Shown here: positions 7,167 through 8,593 of the stretch, one piece after another
Layout: each line of letters begins with the position of its first letter
Position numbering within the stretch: position 1 is the first letter of the stretch
DNA from: an uncultured Alphaproteobacteria bacterium
GTDB lineage: Bacteria; Pseudomonadota; Alphaproteobacteria; Reyranellales; Reyranellaceae
Direction: 5' to 3'
Length of the DNA: 8,593 nucleotides
Assembly: GCA_903929895.1 (NCBI GenBank)
Contig: CAIYWM010000881.1
Location: 1 to 8,593 of the forward strand
Program-made: the position numbers and the translations under genes
Notes under the pieces: generated by a model
The model's database searches: none
Told to the model about the DNA's origin: nothing
What the model saw: the letters and a program-made list of their open reading frames with translations, nothing else

Positions 7167-7694
7167 CGCCAGCACCATGATCATCTGCCGGCCTTCCATG
7201 CGCGGCATCGACTCGATCTTGGTGTGCTCGTCCATCTCGCCGCGCACGCGGTTCAACACTTCCATGCCGAGGTTGGCATGCACCATCTCGCGGCCGCGGA
7301 AACGCAGGGTGACCTTCACCTTGTCGCCTTCCTCGATGAACCGCTTCATGGCGCGCATCTTCACCTCGTAGTCATGATCATCGATGTTCGGGCGCATCTT
7401 GATCTCTTTGACTTCGATGACCTTCTGGTGCTTGCGCGCCTCGTGGGCCTTCTTCTGGGCTTCGTACTTGTACTTGCCGTAGTCGGAGATCTTGGCGACC
7501 GGCGGTACGGCATTGGGCGAAATCTCGATCAGGTCGAGGCTTGCCTCTTCGGCCATCTCGATGGCCTCGCGTGTGCTGACGACGCCGACCATCTCGCCGT
7601 TCTCGTCGATCAGTCGGACTTGCGCCGCGCGGATCTCATTATTGACGCGCGGACCCTCGCGGGTGGGCGCAGTCTGTTGGGCAGGTCGTGCTAT
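7158..7694 (-). CDS. infC: Translation initiation factor IF-3, with ATA start
   Basis: IF3 binds the 30S subunit, prevents 50S joining and checks the start codon and initiator tRNA. With the start at 7692-7694 the product is 178 aa, close to E. coli IF3 (180). The N-terminal domain has [20 protein letters not shown] (about residues 18-37) and [20 protein letters not shown] lysine-rich linker helix ([19 protein letters not shown]) follows. The C-terminal domain has [27 protein letters not shown] and the ending [12 protein letters not shown]. The first ATG (7590-7592) would remove about 39 conserved residues, and no ATG, GTG or TTG lies in frame between it and the ATA. AGGAG at 7701-7705 is six bases before the ATA, and the start then reads (M)ARPAQQ, as in relatives. 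Rare AUU/AUC/AUA starts are a known IF3 autoregulatory device. It follows thrS by 56 bases; the usual next gene, rpmI, is displaced. Confidence 0.96.
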   Translation of the reverse strand: MARPAQQTAPTREGPRVNNEIRAAQVRLIDENGEMVGVVSTREAIEMAEEASLDLIEISPNAVPPVAKISDYGKYKYEAQKKAHEARKHQKVIEVKEIKMRPNIDDHDYEVKMRAMKRFIEEGDKVKVTLRFRGREMVHANLGMEVLNRVRGEMDEHTKIESMPRMEGRQMIMVLAPK

Positions 7695-7705
7695 GTCTTT
7701 CTCCT
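7695..7705 (-). promoter_or_regulatory. Shine-Dalgarno sequence fixing the ATA start of infC
   Basis: The minus strand reads AGGAG-AAAGAC-ATA: a strong ribosome binding site (7701-7705) with six bases to the ATA codon at 7692-7694. No other Shine-Dalgarno sequence suits a start upstream of the conserved RVNNEIR segment. A strong site combined with a poor initiator codon is the arrangement expected for IF3-mediated discrimination against its own message. Confidence 0.85.
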
Positions 7706-7713
7706 GTGTTGAA

Positions 7714-7764
7714 GCCCCGGCTTCGGGGCGAATATTGAGACCGGACCGCCCTAGAAGGGCGGCC
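7714..7764 (-). other. Two hairpins in the thrS-infC junction
   Basis: The first hairpin, at 7744-7764 on the minus strand, has an 8-bp stem (including one G-U pair) around the loop TTCTA and overlaps the thrS stop codon. The second, at 7714-7729, is GCCCCG-AAGC-CGGGGC and stands eight bases upstream of the infC Shine-Dalgarno sequence. Neither is followed by a T tract, so they are more likely mRNA stability or translational elements than terminators. The thrS-infC gap is otherwise empty. Confidence 0.45.
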
Positions 7765-8593
7765 GGGCCTCCGTTGAAAGTGTAGTGACGGCGGCCCCGA
7801 GTTCAAGGACCTCCTGCTTTTCCGAGCCCAGGCGACGGATCGCCACCGTGCGGGCTTCCATGTCGCGCCGGCCGACCGCGAGGATCAACGGCACGTGGGC
7901 CAGCGAATGCTCGCGGACCTTGTAGTTGATCTTCTCGTTGCGCAGGTCGGTGTCGACCCGCATGCCCGCCGCGCGAAGGGCCGCCGCGACCTCCTCGGCA
8001 TAGCCATCGGCGTCGTTCACGATCGTGACCACCACCGCTTGTGTCGGCGCCAGCCAGAGCGGGAAGCGGCCGGCATAGTTCTCGATCAGGATTCCGATGA
8101 TCCGCTCGAAGCTGCCAAAGATGGCGCGGTGCAGCATGACAGGGCGCCGGCGCGATCCGTCCTCGGCCACGTAGCTCGCGTCCAGGCGCTCGGGCAGCAC
8201 GAAATCGACCTGCAGCGTGCCGCACTGCCAGTCGCGACCGATCGCGTCGCGCAGCACGAACTCCAGCTTGGGCCCGTAGAACGCGCCTTCGCCGGGATTG
8301 AGGATGAGCTCGAGCCCGGCCGCCTTGGACGCCGCCTTGAGCGCCCCCTCAGCCTGGTCCCACACCGCGTCGGACCCGGCGCGGACCGGCGGACGGTCCG
8401 AGAACTTCACGAAATAGTCCGGGAAGCCCAGGTCCTTGTAGATGGAGCCCAGCAGCTCGCAGAAGCGGATCGTCTCGCTCTCGATCTGCTCCTCGCTGCA
8501 GAAGATGTGTGCGTCGTCCTGCGTGAAGTTGCGCACGCGCATGATGCCGTGAAGCGCGCCCGACGGCTCGAAGCGATGGCACGAACCAAACTC
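7751..8593 (-). CDS. thrS: Threonyl-tRNA synthetase, C-terminal part (cut by the window edge)
   Basis: This is a class II synthetase that charges tRNA-Thr. The visible 280 residues are the C-terminal part of a protein usually about 640 aa; the frame is open to the window edge, and the upstream TGS, editing and early catalytic parts lie outside. The fragment begins in motif 2 ([16 protein letters not shown], then [15 protein letters not shown]) and includes two of the family's zinc-binding histidines, in DDAHIFC and LHRAIFG. Motif 3 is [16 protein letters not shown]. The HGTP anticodon-binding domain follows (from about [14 protein letters not shown] to [11 protein letters not shown]), with [14 protein letters not shown]. 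The apparent ATG at 8540-8542 is internal, not the start. It lies 56 bases upstream of infC on the same strand, the conserved thrS-infC pair, and is probably cotranscribed with it. Confidence 0.97.
   Translation of the reverse strand, partial: EFGSCHRFEPSGALHGIMRVRNFTQDDAHIFCSEEQIESETIRFCELLGSIYKDLGFPDYFVKFSDRPPVRAGSDAVWDQAEGALKAASKAAGLELILNPGEGAFYGPKLEFVLRDAIGRDWQCGTLQVDFVLPERLDASYVAEDGSRRRPVMLHRAIFGSFERIIGILIENYAGRFPLWLAPTQAVVVTIVNDADGYAEEVAAALRAAGMRVDTDLRNEKINYKVREHSLAHVPLILAVGRRDMEARTVAIRRLGSEKQEVLELGAAVTTLSTEARPPF

Noticed and set aside
7158..7592. A 144-aa version of IF3 starting at the first ATG
   Set aside because: It would lack most of the conserved N-terminal domain, and it has no clear ribosome binding site compared with AGGAG before the ATA.
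1..8593. CRISPR array, prophage, insertion sequence, tRNA or toxin-antitoxin system
   Set aside because: I looked for regular spaced repeats, transposase or integrase motifs, tRNA-like cloverleaf sequences and paired small ORFs and saw none.

Overview
The window reads as ordinary chromosome from a high-GC bacterium, most likely an alphaproteobacterium. This rests on GC-rich codon use, the gene order thrS-infC / rpmI-rplT-pheS-pheT, a TTGCAC/TATAAG type promoter and the sequence style of L35, L20 and IF3. Genus cannot be fixed from the sequence alone. No stretch longer than about 300 bases lacks a gene.

The backbone is the conserved translation cluster, all on the minus strand (read right to left). 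It holds the 3' part of thrS (threonyl-tRNA synthetase, entering from the right edge), infC (initiation factor IF3), rpmI (L35), rplT (L20), pheS and pheT (the two subunits of phenylalanyl-tRNA synthetase). pheS and pheT overlap by 4 bases and rpmI and rplT are 3 bases apart. An intrinsic terminator with a 9-bp stem and six Ts lies between rplT and pheS, so pheST expression may depend on readthrough or attenuation. infC has no usable ATG, GTG or TTG at its true 5' end. Family alignment and a well-placed AGGAG put its start at an ATA codon (7692-7694), the kind of rare initiator that IF3 uses to autoregulate.

The cluster is split. Between infC and rpmI sit about 2.9 kb with three unrelated genes in alternating orientation: a short-chain dehydrogenase/reductase (+), a secreted alpha/beta-hydrolase (-) whose stop codon interlocks with that of the dehydrogenase, and a secreted cysteine-containing protein of unknown function (+), divergent from the hydrolase. 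Consistent with the split, rpmI-rplT has its own well-formed sigma70-type promoter and a 5' leader of about 125 nt with three small hairpins, the last of which covers the rpmI ribosome binding site. An imperfect copy of the last bases of infC lies just beyond the infC stop and may be a scar of a local rearrangement.

I found no phage, transposon, CRISPR, toxin-antitoxin or defence system. The very long plus-strand open frames opposite pheT, pheS and rplT are codon-bias shadows. The points most worth a second look are the ATA start of infC, the split cluster with its relocated promoter and leader, and the terminator ahead of pheS.
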